DNA from: Dinghuibacter silviterrae
Lineage (GTDB): Bacteria > Bacteroidota > Bacteroidia > Chitinophagales > Chitinophagaceae
Length of the DNA stretch: 64,000 nt
Reading direction: 5' to 3'
Assembly (NCBI RefSeq): GCF_004366355.1
Contig: NZ_SODV01000002.1
Span: 1,404,768 to 1,468,767 of the forward strand
The notes under the pieces are model-generated. The model searched no databases. It saw nothing but the letters and a program-made list of their open reading frames with translations, and was not told the origin of the DNA. Positions 6,455-15,558 of the stretch are shown here, piece by piece. Position numbers and translations under genes: made by a program. The stretch's first letter is position 1, and each line of letters begins with the position of its first letter.

Positions 6455-9400
6455 TCAGGTATGATCCGAGGCGAATTTGGACTTGGCGTATTCACTGGGC
6501 GTCATTCCAAACTGTTTTTTGAATTCCCGGCTAAAGTATTTGCTGTCGTTGAACCCGACACTGTAGGCCACTTCGTAGACCGACAACCGTCCCTCCTCCA
6601 GGAGCCGGGCGGCTTTCCGGAAACGAGCCTGCCGGACAAAGTCCCCCACGGACAGCCCGGTGAGGGCCTTGACCTTTTTGTACAGGACGGACTGGCTCAT
6701 GGCCACTTTGGTGCACAGCAGCGGGATGTCAAAGGCTTCCCCGTCCAGGTTTTCTTCGATGATCGCCACCAGGTCCCGGAGGAAGTCGTTGGGGATCGTG
6801 CTTTCCCCGCCCCGTCCCGAGAGCTGGAGGCCGTACTTGCGGCGCATGGTCTCCACCGACGCCAGCAGGTTGCGTATGTGCAACAGGAGCACCTGTACGC
6901 TAAAGGGTTTGGTCAGATACACGTCCGCGCCCTTTTCGAGACCATGGACCTGGTGCGTGACCGAAGCCTTTGCCGTCAGCAGGATAACGGGGATATGGTT
7001 TGTCCGGGGGTCCGTTTTAAGCAGTCCGCAAAGCGTCAGGCCGTCCATCTCCGGCATCATGACGTCGCTGATGACCAGGTCCGGGATCTCCGTCGTCGCC
7101 GTTTCCCAACCGGCGGCGCCGTGGGGGCTTTCCAGGACGCAGTATTCCGGAGGCAGAGCCTGGGTAATAAAGGCGCGGACCTCGGGGTTGTCTTCGACCA
7201 GCAGAAGTGTCGCTTTACGAGGGGCCGCGACTGGCCCCGGAGCGTCGGTCGCGGATGGGGCCGTCGCGGGCTGGCCCGGAAGCCGGTCAGGGTGGGGCCG
7301 CCCCGGCAAGGCCCCAAGGCGTGGCAGCACTTCCTGCCCCGGTTCCACCTCCACCCGCGGCACCAGCTGCTCCTTTGTAAAGTGCTCATACCCCGTCCGC
7401 AGCGACACCGTAAAACAAGTCCGTTCGTCCGGCCGGCTTTCGACCGTCAGGCGCCCCTTGTGCAACTGGACGATGCTCCGCGACAACGCCAGGCCGATGC
7501 CATAGCCCGTGTTCCGCGTGTCCCGGTCGTCTACCTGGAAGAAGTTGACGAACAATTTGTCGATGTGCTCCGGCGCGATGCCCTTCCCGTTGTCGGTTAC
7601 TTTCACCTCCACAAAACCGGAACGCTTTTCTACGGTCACGCTGATCGTCCCTCCCTCCGGTGTAAACTTAAACGCGTTTGACAGGAGGTTGTACAGTACC
7701 TTTTCCAACTGGATGGGGTCCGCATACACCGTCAGGTCTTCTTCCGTTGCGATAAAGTCCGTAATGATCCGCCGCGACAGCGCCAGGTCGCCAAAGGAAG
7801 CAAAGACGTCCCGCCCAAATGCCACCATATTGACCGGGCTGACGTGGAGCTTTAGGTGGTGCGTCTCCGCCTTGCGGAAGTCCATCAATTCCTCCACCAG
7901 TTGGAGGAGTCGCCCTGCATTGCTGGACACGTGCGCCAGTTGCCGCCCGAGTGCGCTGTCCGCCTGCTCCAGCCGCAGCTTTTCGATGGGCCCAGCGATC
8001 AGGGTAAGCCGTGTCCGGATCTCGTGCGAAATATTGGTGAAAAAATTAAGCTTGGCCTGGTGCAGCGCATTGTCTCTTTTCAACGATGCGCGTATCCAGA
8101 AGAAGCGTATGAGGAGGAAAAAAAGTGATGCCGTAGCCAACGCATACAACGCATAAGCCCACCACGTTTTCCACCAGGGGGGCAGGACCTCCAGGGACAA
8201 AGCCACCGGCGCGCCCCACAACCCGTCATTGTTGGCCCCTTTGACCAGCAACCGGTACGTACCCGCCGGGAGGTTCATATAGTGTACGGAGGGTACGTCC
8301 GTGTAGTGCCAGGAAGAGTCAAAACCTTCAAGCGTATAGGCGTACTTATTTTTCCCTGGCTTAATAAAGTTCAGCAGCGCAAAGTCGATGCTGAATACAT
8401 TTTGCCGCGCCGTCAGCGTCACCCCGCTGCTATGGGAGATGTCCGCATCCTTGCTGTCGAGGACACGCAACCCCGTAAACACCAGCGGCGCCGTATCCCT
8501 GTTGGTCTCGATCCGCTCCGGATAAAAAGCCGTCACCCCGTTGTACCCGCCGACAAACAGTTCCCCGTCCGCCGCTTTATAAAATGAGTTATAGTTGAAT
8601 TCGTTTGCTGCCAACCCATCCGCCCGTGTGTAGTTCTTAAAGACGCCTTTGACCGGATCGAACCGCGCCAGCCCGTTGTCTGTACTAAACCAGAGTTTCT
8701 TTTGATCGTCCTCCAGGATACCGATCACATTGTTGTTGGGCAACCCGTCGCGTTGCGTATAGGTCGTCCAATGAGGCCCGTCGTATACCCGCGCTCCCCC
8801 GAAGTACATACCCACCCAGACACGCCCGTCCGTGCCTTCGCGGATGCAATTCACGGTGCCGCGCCCCAACTGCCTGCAGGCGCCCGACCGCGGGTCGTAG
8901 ACAAAGAGGCCGTCGGATAGGCCGATCCAGACGGCACCTCGACTGTCTTCGAGGAGCGCCCGCACGGGGTCGCTTCGCAGCGGCGCGGATAGGGGAGGGC
9001 CCGCAACCTGGGCGAAGCCGGCGTCAGCTCCGCCCGGCGTCACTCCGCCCGCCGTGAAAAACTTCAGCCCCCCCTGAGTCCCGACCCACAGGGTCCCCGC
9101 GCCGTCCAGCAAGACGGCGTTGATCTCCGAATTGAGCGTAGCGGGATCATTGGGCGCATACAAAAAGTGGCGGAAGCCGCCGGCTCGGCCCTCGGCCCCA
9201 CCATCCCCCGGGCCTCCGGCCCCACCCGGTATCCACAAATTGAGCCCACCCCCGTGGGTCCCCGCCCAGATACGCCCGGCGCGGTCGCGGTAGAGGACCT
9301 TGACGAGGTTGGAGCCCAGGCTGGAAGAAACACCGGAGGCGTTGCGGTAGTAGGTGAACCGGCCTGTGCCCCGGTCGAGACAGTTGAGACCGCCGCCCTC

Positions 9401-10534
9401 GGTACCCAGCCAAAGTTGGTTGCCGCTGCCGCCGACGATCCCGCTGACAACGTTGTTGTTGATGCTGGAGCCGGGGGGACCGCTTTGGTAAACGGTGAAC
9501 GGGGTGGCGGTGGCATAGGTGACGTTGACGCCCCCAAAATAAGTACCCACCCACACGGAGCCTTCATGATCCTGGCAGATGCTATAGATGGAATTCTGGC
9601 TAAGACTGGATTTGTCGTCGGGCTGGTGCAAAAAGGTGGTCAATACACCCGACACGGGGTCGGCAATGGCGAGGCCTTCCTGCGTCCCGATCCATAAACG
9701 TCCGTCCCGGTCGGTGAGGATCTTGCGGATGTTGTTGCTGGGCAGACCGGTGAGCGGGCTAAACTTCCCGGTGCGGGGGGCATACCGGTTGACGCCTTGG
9801 TGCTGGGTGCCGATCCATAGCACCCCGGTCTTGTCTTCCGCGATGCTGGTAATATAATTACCGGTAAGCACAACAGCCGTATGCCCGTTCGTGTCCATGC
9901 GGATCAGCCCGGTCCCGGTGCCGATCCAAAGGGTGCCCGTCTGGTCTTCGCAAAGCGCGCGAATGTTGTTATCCAGGTCGCCGCCGCCCTGGGGTAGGCC
10001 GCCACCACCCTGGCGCCCGCCGCTGCCCTCCGGGTCGCGCCCGCCGGGAAAGCTATACACCCGGGAGATGCGTTGCTCTCCGCCTTGTATCTGGTCGAGC
10101 CCGTGTGGCGTCCCCACCCAGATGTTTCCGCGATGGTCCTCCAGGAGGCAATTGACGGAGACGTCCCGGCTTTGGGGGACGAAATGACTGTCATATAATA
10201 CATGGCAGAAAATCCCTTTGACGGGATCGAACCGGTCGAGGCGGCCGGAAGCGCCCACCCAAAGAAATCCCCGGGTGTCCACCAAGAGCGCGTTAATATA
10301 ATTATCGGAAAGGCTGTTGGTGTCGTCAGGGTCGTTCTGGTAGGCTTTGAAACGGACACCGTCGTACCGGTCGAGTCCGTAATGGGTGCCCAGCCAGATA
10401 AACCCTTTGCGGTCCTGGACGATTTGCATGACCGAATGCTGGGAAAGGCCGTCTTCGACCGTAAAATGATGGAACTCCCGCCGCTGGGCGGCGAGGCTCC
10501 CCGGAAACATCAACAGCAATATAACCCTCTTCAC
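6455..10534 (-). CDS. Hybrid two-component system regulator (HTCS)
   Basis: This one-piece sensor/regulator of about 1359 residues fits the family that senses oligosaccharides in the periplasm and activates the neighbouring susCD genes. I chose the GTG at 10534, which gives the signal peptide MKRVILLLMFPGSLAAQ; the longer frame starts with TTG. Order: two beta-propeller halves with repeated W(I/V)GT motifs (about 25-700), a Y_Y_Y domain (about 715-782), a membrane helix (about 791-817), HisKA with His837, HATPase (NLLSNAFKFTPEGG), a receiver domain with Asp1157 in SDVMMPEMDG, and a C-terminal AraC helix-turn-helix. The H-box reads HEIRTRLTLI; Arg842 replaces the usual proline. It is divergent from susC across 150 bases. 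Confidence 0.95.
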   Translation of the reverse strand: MKRVILLLMFPGSLAAQRREFHHFTVEDGLSQHSVMQIVQDRKGFIWLGTHYGLDRYDGVRFKAYQNDPDDTNSLSDNYINALLVDTRGFLWVGASGRLDRFDPVKGIFCHVLYDSHFVPQSRDVSVNCLLEDHRGNIWVGTPHGLDQIQGGEQRISRVYSFPGGRDPEGSGGRQGGGGLPQGGGDLDNNIRALCEDQTGTLWIGTGTGLIRMDTNGHTAVVLTGNYITSIAEDKTGVLWIGTQHQGVNRYAPRTGKFSPLTGLPSNNIRKILTDRDGRLWIGTQEGLAIADPVSGVLTTFLHQPDDKSSLSQNSIYSICQDHEGSVWVGTYFGGVNVTYATATPFTVYQSGPPGSSINNNVVSGIVGGSGNQLWLGTEGGGLNCLDRGTGRFTYYRNASGVSSSLGSNLVKVLYRDRAGRIWAGTHGGGLNLWIPGGAGGPGDGGAEGRAGGFRHFLYAPNDPATLNSEINAVLLDGAGTLWVGTQGGLKFFTAGGVTPGGADAGFAQVAGPPLSAPLRSDPVRALLEDSRGAVWIGLSDGLFVYDPRSGACRQLGRGTVNCIREGTDGRVWVGMYFGGARVYDGPHWTTYTQRDGLPNNNVIGILEDDQKKLWFSTDNGLARFDPVKGVFKNYTRADGLAANEFNYNSFYKAADGELFVGGYNGVTAFYPERIETNRDTAPLVFTGLRVLDSKDADISHSSGVTLTARQNVFSIDFALLNFIKPGKNKYAYTLEGFDSSWHYTDVPSVHYMNLPAGTYRLLVKGANNDGLWGAPVALSLEVLPPWWKTWWAYALYALATASLFFLLIRFFWIRASLKRDNALHQAKLNFFTNISHEIRTRLTLIAGPIEKLRLEQADSALGRQLAHVSSNAGRLLQLVEELMDFRKAETHHLKLHVSPVNMVAFGRDVFASFGDLALSRRIITDFIATEEDLTVYADPIQLEKVLYNLLSNAFKFTPEGGTISVTVEKRSGFVEVKVTDNGKGIAPEHIDKLFVNFFQVDDRDTRNTGYGIGLALSRSIVQLHKGRLTVESRPDERTCFTVSLRTGYEHFTKEQLVPRVEVEPGQEVLPRLGALPGRPHPDRLPGQPATAPSATDAPGPVAAPRKATLLLVEDNPEVRAFITQALPPEYCVLESPHGAAGWETATTEIPDLVISDVMMPEMDGLTLCGLLKTDPRTNHIPVILLTAKASVTHQVHGLEKGADVYLTKPFSVQVLLLHIRNLLASVETMRRKYGLQLSGRGGESTIPNDFLRDLVAIIEENLDGEAFDIPLLCTKVAMSQSVLYKKVKALTGLSVGDFVRQARFRKAARLLEEGRLSVYEVAYSVGFNDSKYFSREFKKQFGMTPSEYAKSKFASDHT

Positions 10535-10621
10535 GGGTAGAAAATTAGGGATTGTTTTTCTGCTTTTCCCGCGCCCGTGGCGCAAAAACCAAAAACTCCC
10601 CCCTTTTACAAAGGATTTTCA

Positions 10622-10638
10622 CCCCCTGCTTCGGGGGG
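10622..10638 (+). other. Small C5/G5 hairpin in the susC leader
   Basis: CCCCC and GGGGG around a 6-base loop, followed by a short T-rich stretch, lie about 47 bases before the susC ATG in the HTCS/susC intergenic region. It could be a leader hairpin or chance. No clear TAnnTTTG box was found in this intergenic region for either gene. Confidence 0.3.
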
Positions 10639-10684
10639 CAGCGCCCATTTTTGTTGAAGTCATTCTTCACCAAACTTCGATTGT

Positions 10685-13600
10685 ATGCGTATGAACAGGC
10701 CCCTATTGATTGCCGTTCTCCTCTTTCTCTCCCTGTCGGGGTGGGCCCAGGTCAAAACCATGACCGGCACGGTCACGGACGAGACCGGTAAACCCATCCC
10801 CTCCGTTTCCGTGACCATAAAGGGTAAACAGGCGGGAACCGAGACCGATGAAACCGGTCATTTTTCCATCGGCGCCGCACCCGGGGCGGTTCTTGTCTTT
10901 AGTGCCGTCAATTTCGACACCCGGGAGCTGGTCATAACGGCGAAGACAATCTATAACATCTCCCTAAAGGCTAAGACCGGGTCGGTAAGCGACGTGGTCG
11001 TGGTTGGCTACGGCGCCCAGAAAAAGATCGACCTGACGGGGGCGGTCTCTACCGTGGACGCCAAGACCATCGAGAACCGGCCCATCGTGAATGCGGTAGA
11101 CGGTCTCCAGGGTGCCGCGCCCGGTCTGATCGTCACCCGGAGCTCGGGCCAGCCCGGGCTGGAGGGGTGGAGCCTGAACGTGCGTGGTTTTTCCTCGCTC
11201 AACGGCACCAACCAACCCCTGGTCGTCATCGATGGGGTTCCCAATGGGAATCTAACCACCCTCAACCCTATGGATATTGCGACCATTTCCGTCCTAAAGG
11301 ACGCTGCGGCCGCCGCCATCTATGGTGCCAAAGCCGCCAGCGGGGTCGTGATCATCACGACCAAAATGGGGAAGGCCGGCAAGGTCAGCGTGGACTTTAA
11401 CGAGTCTTATGTCATTAAAAAGTCCTACGACATCCCCCAGCGCATCCCGTCCTGGAAAGAAAGCATCATGCAGGACACGGCAGCTTCCAACGCGGGTACG
11501 GCCCAGCCCTACAACCAGCAACAGATCAACTGGATGCGGAGCTCCGACTCGAACTATATCGCCAATGACCCCTATGGTGTCAACTATTATTACAACATCA
11601 ACCAGGTTGGCATCCTGCTCCGGAAAACGACGCCCAGCATGAACTACAACGTCGACGTCCGGGGCGGTGACGAGAAGACCCAGTATTACCTGGGCACCGG
11701 GTATTACAAGGAGCAGGGTGTGCTGAAGTTCGGACCCGACGCCAACGAACGCTATAATGTGACGTTTAATTTGTCGAATCGCCTGGGGTCTGTTTTCAGC
11801 CTGGACTCCCGGCTTTCGTATAATGAGAACCTTATACAGCAACCCACCATCGCCGCTAACGGAGAGTACGGGCTGTTTTACAACCTCTACCAACTGAGGA
11901 ACCGCTATCCCATTTTCCTTCCCGGTTCCACCACCCAGTTTGCCTATACCGGGAGCGGCTCGGACGACTACGCCGTCCTGAACAGCGGCTCTTACAACAA
12001 TACCATCCAAAACCAGTTGAACGGGGTCTTTACCCTTAAGGCCGCGCACTTTATCAAAGGCCTGGACCTCTCCCTACGGTACAACCCGTACTTCGAGCAG
12101 GACAACAACAACATCTTCAACCAGTCCATCCCGCTCTGGGCCTACAATACAGCGGGCGTGGCGACGATCAAAAGCTATACCGTCAACCCCAATTCCCTGC
12201 AAAAGACCCGGACCACCCAGACCTCTTACGACGTCCAGGCGTTGGCCAACTATGAACTGGACGTGCATCGTGACCACCACTTCCACCTCCTCGGCGGTTT
12301 CGAGGACCAGTATTACAATTATGACTACCTGAGCGCGTACAACAACGCCCTTGTCAACAACAACCTCCCGACCCTGAACTATACGACCAATGCCAACCTG
12401 CCCCCGAGCGATATCGGGGACAATATCCAGACCAATGCATGGGTATCGTTCTTTGGCCGGTTCAATTATAATTACAAGGAAAAATATTTCCTCGAAGCCA
12501 CCTTGCGTAACGACGCCAGCTCGCGCCTCTCTCCCGGTCACCGGAGCCAGGCTTTTCCCTCCATTTCCGGCGGCTGGAGGCTGAGTAAAGAATCCTGGTT
12601 CAACAAAGCGCTGCCCTTTTTTGACGAATTCAAACTCCGCGGCTCCTGGGGCCGCCTGGGGAACGCGCAATTGGGTGCGCTTTCTACAAACAACTACAAT
12701 TACATCGCCACCCTCAATGCCAATACGACGGGCTATCCCTTCAATAACCAATCCAATATCTATATCTACCAGTCTTCCCTGCCCAGCCCCTCTCTTGGTT
12801 GGGAAACCATCACCACCACCGATGGGGGCCTGGATGTAACCCTATTCCAGCATCGCCTTATGGCCACCTTCGACTACTTCGAGCGGGACAACAACAACGT
12901 CCTGATCACCCTGAACGAGCCCGCCGTACTCGGCGTATCCCCCAGCCAGACCAATGCCGCCGCCATCCGGGACTGGGGCTGGGAATCCACCGTTGGCTGG
13001 AGGGACAGGGTAGGGAAGGTCAACTACTGGGCTTCGGTCAGTGTTTGGGACGACAACAACAAGGTCACCAAATACAACGGGAACGTCGTCATCAGCAATG
13101 GCGTGAACTTTGCGATCCCCGGCTACTCCATCAACTCCATTTTCGGGTACAAGGCCGTCGGCTATTTCCAGAACCAGGCCGATGTTCAGAAGAGCCCCTC
13201 CCAGTTCAACTTCAACAACCAGGGTCCCGGCGACATCAAGTACGCCGACATCAATAAGGACGGCGTCATTAACGGCGGGATCGGTACACTTGCCAACCAT
13301 GGGGATTTGGTCTACCTGGGGAATACGTCACCGCGTTATTCATACGGTGTCAACCTGGGCGCGCAGTGGAAAGGCTTTGACCTGGGCGTCTTCCTGCAAG
13401 GCGTGGCCAAGCGCGGCATGCTCATCGACCCCTCCGCCGCGCAGCCTTTCGTCAACTCCTGGCGCATGCCCTGGGCCATCAACGAGAACTACTGGACGCC
13501 GGAGAACCCTAACGCTCTTTTCCCCCGTCTTTATCCAGGTGGGGGCACCAACACGGTCATCTCCAGCAAGTGGGTCCAGAACGCCGCCTACCTTCGCCTG

Positions 13601-13807
13601 AAAAACCTTCAGGTGGGTTATACGCTTCCCGCCGCCCTCACCGCGCGGGCGAAGATCCAGACTGTACGGATTTATTTCAGCGGACAGGACCTCTGGGAGA
13701 AAAACAAGATGTGGTTCAAATATTATGACGCCGAGGACCCCACCAACGCCAGCTTCCAGTACCCCTTTTTCCGTTCGTTCGCCTTCGGCCTGAACCTCAC
13801 TTTTTAA
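10685..13807 (+). CDS. SusC/RagA-type TonB-linked outer membrane transporter (locus 1)
   Basis: This 1040-residue outer membrane porin has a signal peptide ending at GWAQ (about residue 21). Next is a carboxypeptidase-regulatory-like beta domain (KTMTGTVTDETGKPIPSVSV) and a segment ending VVVVGYGAQKK, which marks the plug boundary. A TonB plug with ATISVLKDAAAAAIYGAKA precedes a long aromatic-rich beta barrel ending in FAFGLNLTF. It imports oligosaccharides with the SusD lipoprotein encoded 11 bases downstream. ATG codons at 10685 and 10691 are both possible starts. Divergence from the HTCS gene suggests that regulator controls this operon. Confidence 0.96.
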   Translation: MRMNRPLLIAVLLFLSLSGWAQVKTMTGTVTDETGKPIPSVSVTIKGKQAGTETDETGHFSIGAAPGAVLVFSAVNFDTRELVITAKTIYNISLKAKTGSVSDVVVVGYGAQKKIDLTGAVSTVDAKTIENRPIVNAVDGLQGAAPGLIVTRSSGQPGLEGWSLNVRGFSSLNGTNQPLVVIDGVPNGNLTTLNPMDIATISVLKDAAAAAIYGAKAASGVVIITTKMGKAGKVSVDFNESYVIKKSYDIPQRIPSWKESIMQDTAASNAGTAQPYNQQQINWMRSSDSNYIANDPYGVNYYYNINQVGILLRKTTPSMNYNVDVRGGDEKTQYYLGTGYYKEQGVLKFGPDANERYNVTFNLSNRLGSVFSLDSRLSYNENLIQQPTIAANGEYGLFYNLYQLRNRYPIFLPGSTTQFAYTGSGSDDYAVLNSGSYNNTIQNQLNGVFTLKAAHFIKGLDLSLRYNPYFEQDNNNIFNQSIPLWAYNTAGVATIKSYTVNPNSLQKTRTTQTSYDVQALANYELDVHRDHHFHLLGGFEDQYYNYDYLSAYNNALVNNNLPTLNYTTNANLPPSDIGDNIQTNAWVSFFGRFNYNYKEKYFLEATLRNDASSRLSPGHRSQAFPSISGGWRLSKESWFNKALPFFDEFKLRGSWGRLGNAQLGALSTNNYNYIATLNANTTGYPFNNQSNIYIYQSSLPSPSLGWETITTTDGGLDVTLFQHRLMATFDYFERDNNNVLITLNEPAVLGVSPSQTNAAAIRDWGWESTVGWRDRVGKVNYWASVSVWDDNNKVTKYNGNVVISNGVNFAIPGYSINSIFGYKAVGYFQNQADVQKSPSQFNFNNQGPGDIKYADINKDGVINGGIGTLANHGDLVYLGNTSPRYSYGVNLGAQWKGFDLGVFLQGVAKRGMLIDPSAAQPFVNSWRMPWAINENYWTPENPNALFPRLYPGGGTNTVISSKWVQNAAYLRLKNLQVGYTLPAALTARAKIQTVRIYFSGQDLWEKNKMWFKYYDAEDPTNASFQYPFFRSFAFGLNLTF

Positions 13808-13818
13808 ACCAGGAGATC

Positions 13819-15555
13819 ATGAAACGTACTATAGCATCTGTCATACTGTTGGCATCCCTGACTGGTTGCTCCAAGCAGCTTGTCCAGAATCCCCAGACGA
13901 GCCTCACCGACGCCTCGTTCTGGAACACCCCTTCCGATCTGAGCGAAGCCTGTACCTATTTATATACCTTTTTACCCGGTCTGGGTACCGACGATCCCAC
14001 GGGCAATCCCACGCCTGCCCAGGACGACTATTCCAATATCGGTTATGGTACCGGCACCGTCGGGGTGGGGGATGGCTCCCGCATCGCCCCGGCCACGTCC
14101 TCGGAGTGGACGAACTTCTATAAGCTCATCCGGGCCGCCAACAACATCCTCCAGAAGTCGGTCACCGTTACCGGCGACACCGGCCTGATCCATCAATACC
14201 TTGGAGAGGCGCGTTTCTTCCGCGCCTGGGGCTACTTCGAGCTCGTCAAGCGTTTTGGGGACGTCCCCCTGGTCATGCGGACCCTGACCCTTTCCGACAG
14301 TCTTCTGTACGGCCCCAGGACCGCCCGGGAAACCGTTATCGACAGCGTCTATGCCGACCTCACGTACGCCGCCATTTATTGCCCCCAGCCCGACATTGCC
14401 CAAAGCAAAAGTGAGTATGGCCGGGTCACCGCCACGGCCGCGCTGGCCCTGGAATCCAGGGTCGCCCTTTTCGAAGGGACCTGGGATAAATACCATGGCG
14501 GTGGCAACGCGACCGCTCACCTCCAGATCGCCGTCCAGGCTGCCCAGGCCGTCATCAACGGGGGCAAGCATACCCTTTTTGTGGCGTCCGTTCCCGACAG
14601 CAGCTACTACTATCTTTTCCAATACCAGACCCAGCCCTCCACCGAAAACCAGATCGTCGCGGGCGGCAACCCCACCCCTGGCGGTACCAATTTTACCTAC
14701 GCCACCAACAAAGAGATCATCCTTCCCAAACTGTACGGTGTCAGCCTCAGCAACATCATCAGTTCGCATTCTTATGAACGGGGCTACCTGGAGCAGGGCA
14801 ACATCACCGCCTCCCGGGGCTATGTGAATGCCGTCCTCTTTAAAGACGGCCTTCCTGCCGGCCAATCCGTCTATGACTCGACCTACAAGCAGACCAGCCC
14901 CCTGACCGAATTCCGGAACCGGGATCCCCGTATGGGCATGACCCTCCTCAGCTCCGCCAATATCTGGCCCCAGCTCCAGGGCATCATCCCCTACATCCCC
15001 GGTCTTTTGTATAAGGTCCGGAAGTATTTTATCGTCCAGGACTGGACCAATCAAACCAGCTTCGTCAATTTCCTGGCGATCCGGTATGCCGAAGTGTTGC
15101 TGAACTATGCCGAAGCCACCTACGAACTCAACGGGAACATCAGCGACGCGGACCTGAACCTCACGGTGAACGCCCTCCGCGCCCGGGCCACCAACAACAA
15201 CCCCTCTGTACTGCCCTCCCTCACCAACGCCTTTGCGACGGCCAACAGCCTCAACCTCCTCACCGAGATCCGCCGGGAAAGAACCGTGGAGCTGGCCTTC
15301 GAGGGCTTCCACTACTGGGACGAGCTCCGCTGGAAAACCGCCGAAACCGAACTGCCCCTGGCCGTGGAAGGCCCCCAATACTTTGGTCCTCCCTACCAGG
15401 CTTCCGTAAACAATCCTATCTTAGATGCAAACCATTTTGTCATCCTGGAAAGCGCGGGCAAGCGCAGCTTTAACCCCGCCCGGGACTATCTTTGGCCGCT
15501 GCCTACCCAGCAGCTTGCCTTGAACCCGAACCTGGTGCAGAACCCGAACTGGTAA
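13819..15555 (+). CDS. SusD/RagB-type surface glycan-binding lipoprotein (locus 1)
   Basis: This 578-residue partner of the preceding SusC forms the lid over the transporter. A lipoprotein signal (LLASLTGCSKQL) gives an acylated Cys. The N-terminal segment NPQTSLTDASFWNTPSDL, the TPR-like helical core (EARFFRAWGYFELVKRFGDVPL) and the C-terminal signature ERTVELAFEGFHYWDELRWK followed by PLPTQQLALNPNLVQNPNW are all typical. An AGGAG just upstream of the ATG is unusually Shine-Dalgarno-like for this phylum. Only three bases separate it from the lyase gene, so susC, susD and the enzymes form one operon. Confidence 0.96.
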   Translation: MKRTIASVILLASLTGCSKQLVQNPQTSLTDASFWNTPSDLSEACTYLYTFLPGLGTDDPTGNPTPAQDDYSNIGYGTGTVGVGDGSRIAPATSSEWTNFYKLIRAANNILQKSVTVTGDTGLIHQYLGEARFFRAWGYFELVKRFGDVPLVMRTLTLSDSLLYGPRTARETVIDSVYADLTYAAIYCPQPDIAQSKSEYGRVTATAALALESRVALFEGTWDKYHGGGNATAHLQIAVQAAQAVINGGKHTLFVASVPDSSYYYLFQYQTQPSTENQIVAGGNPTPGGTNFTYATNKEIILPKLYGVSLSNIISSHSYERGYLEQGNITASRGYVNAVLFKDGLPAGQSVYDSTYKQTSPLTEFRNRDPRMGMTLLSSANIWPQLQGIIPYIPGLLYKVRKYFIVQDWTNQTSFVNFLAIRYAEVLLNYAEATYELNGNISDADLNLTVNALRARATNNNPSVLPSLTNAFATANSLNLLTEIRRERTVELAFEGFHYWDELRWKTAETELPLAVEGPQYFGPPYQASVNNPILDANHFVILESAGKRSFNPARDYLWPLPTQQLALNPNLVQNPNW

Positions 15556-15558
15556 GTT

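Noticed and set aside
10535-10585. Upstream extension of the HTCS from a TTG codon
   Set aside because: The GTG at 10534 gives a clean signal peptide, whereas the extension would put charged residues in front of it.
13972-15378. 468-codon minus-strand open frame
   Set aside because: It lies entirely opposite susD, whose signature motifs are intact. The long antisense frame is a consequence of GC-rich third positions.
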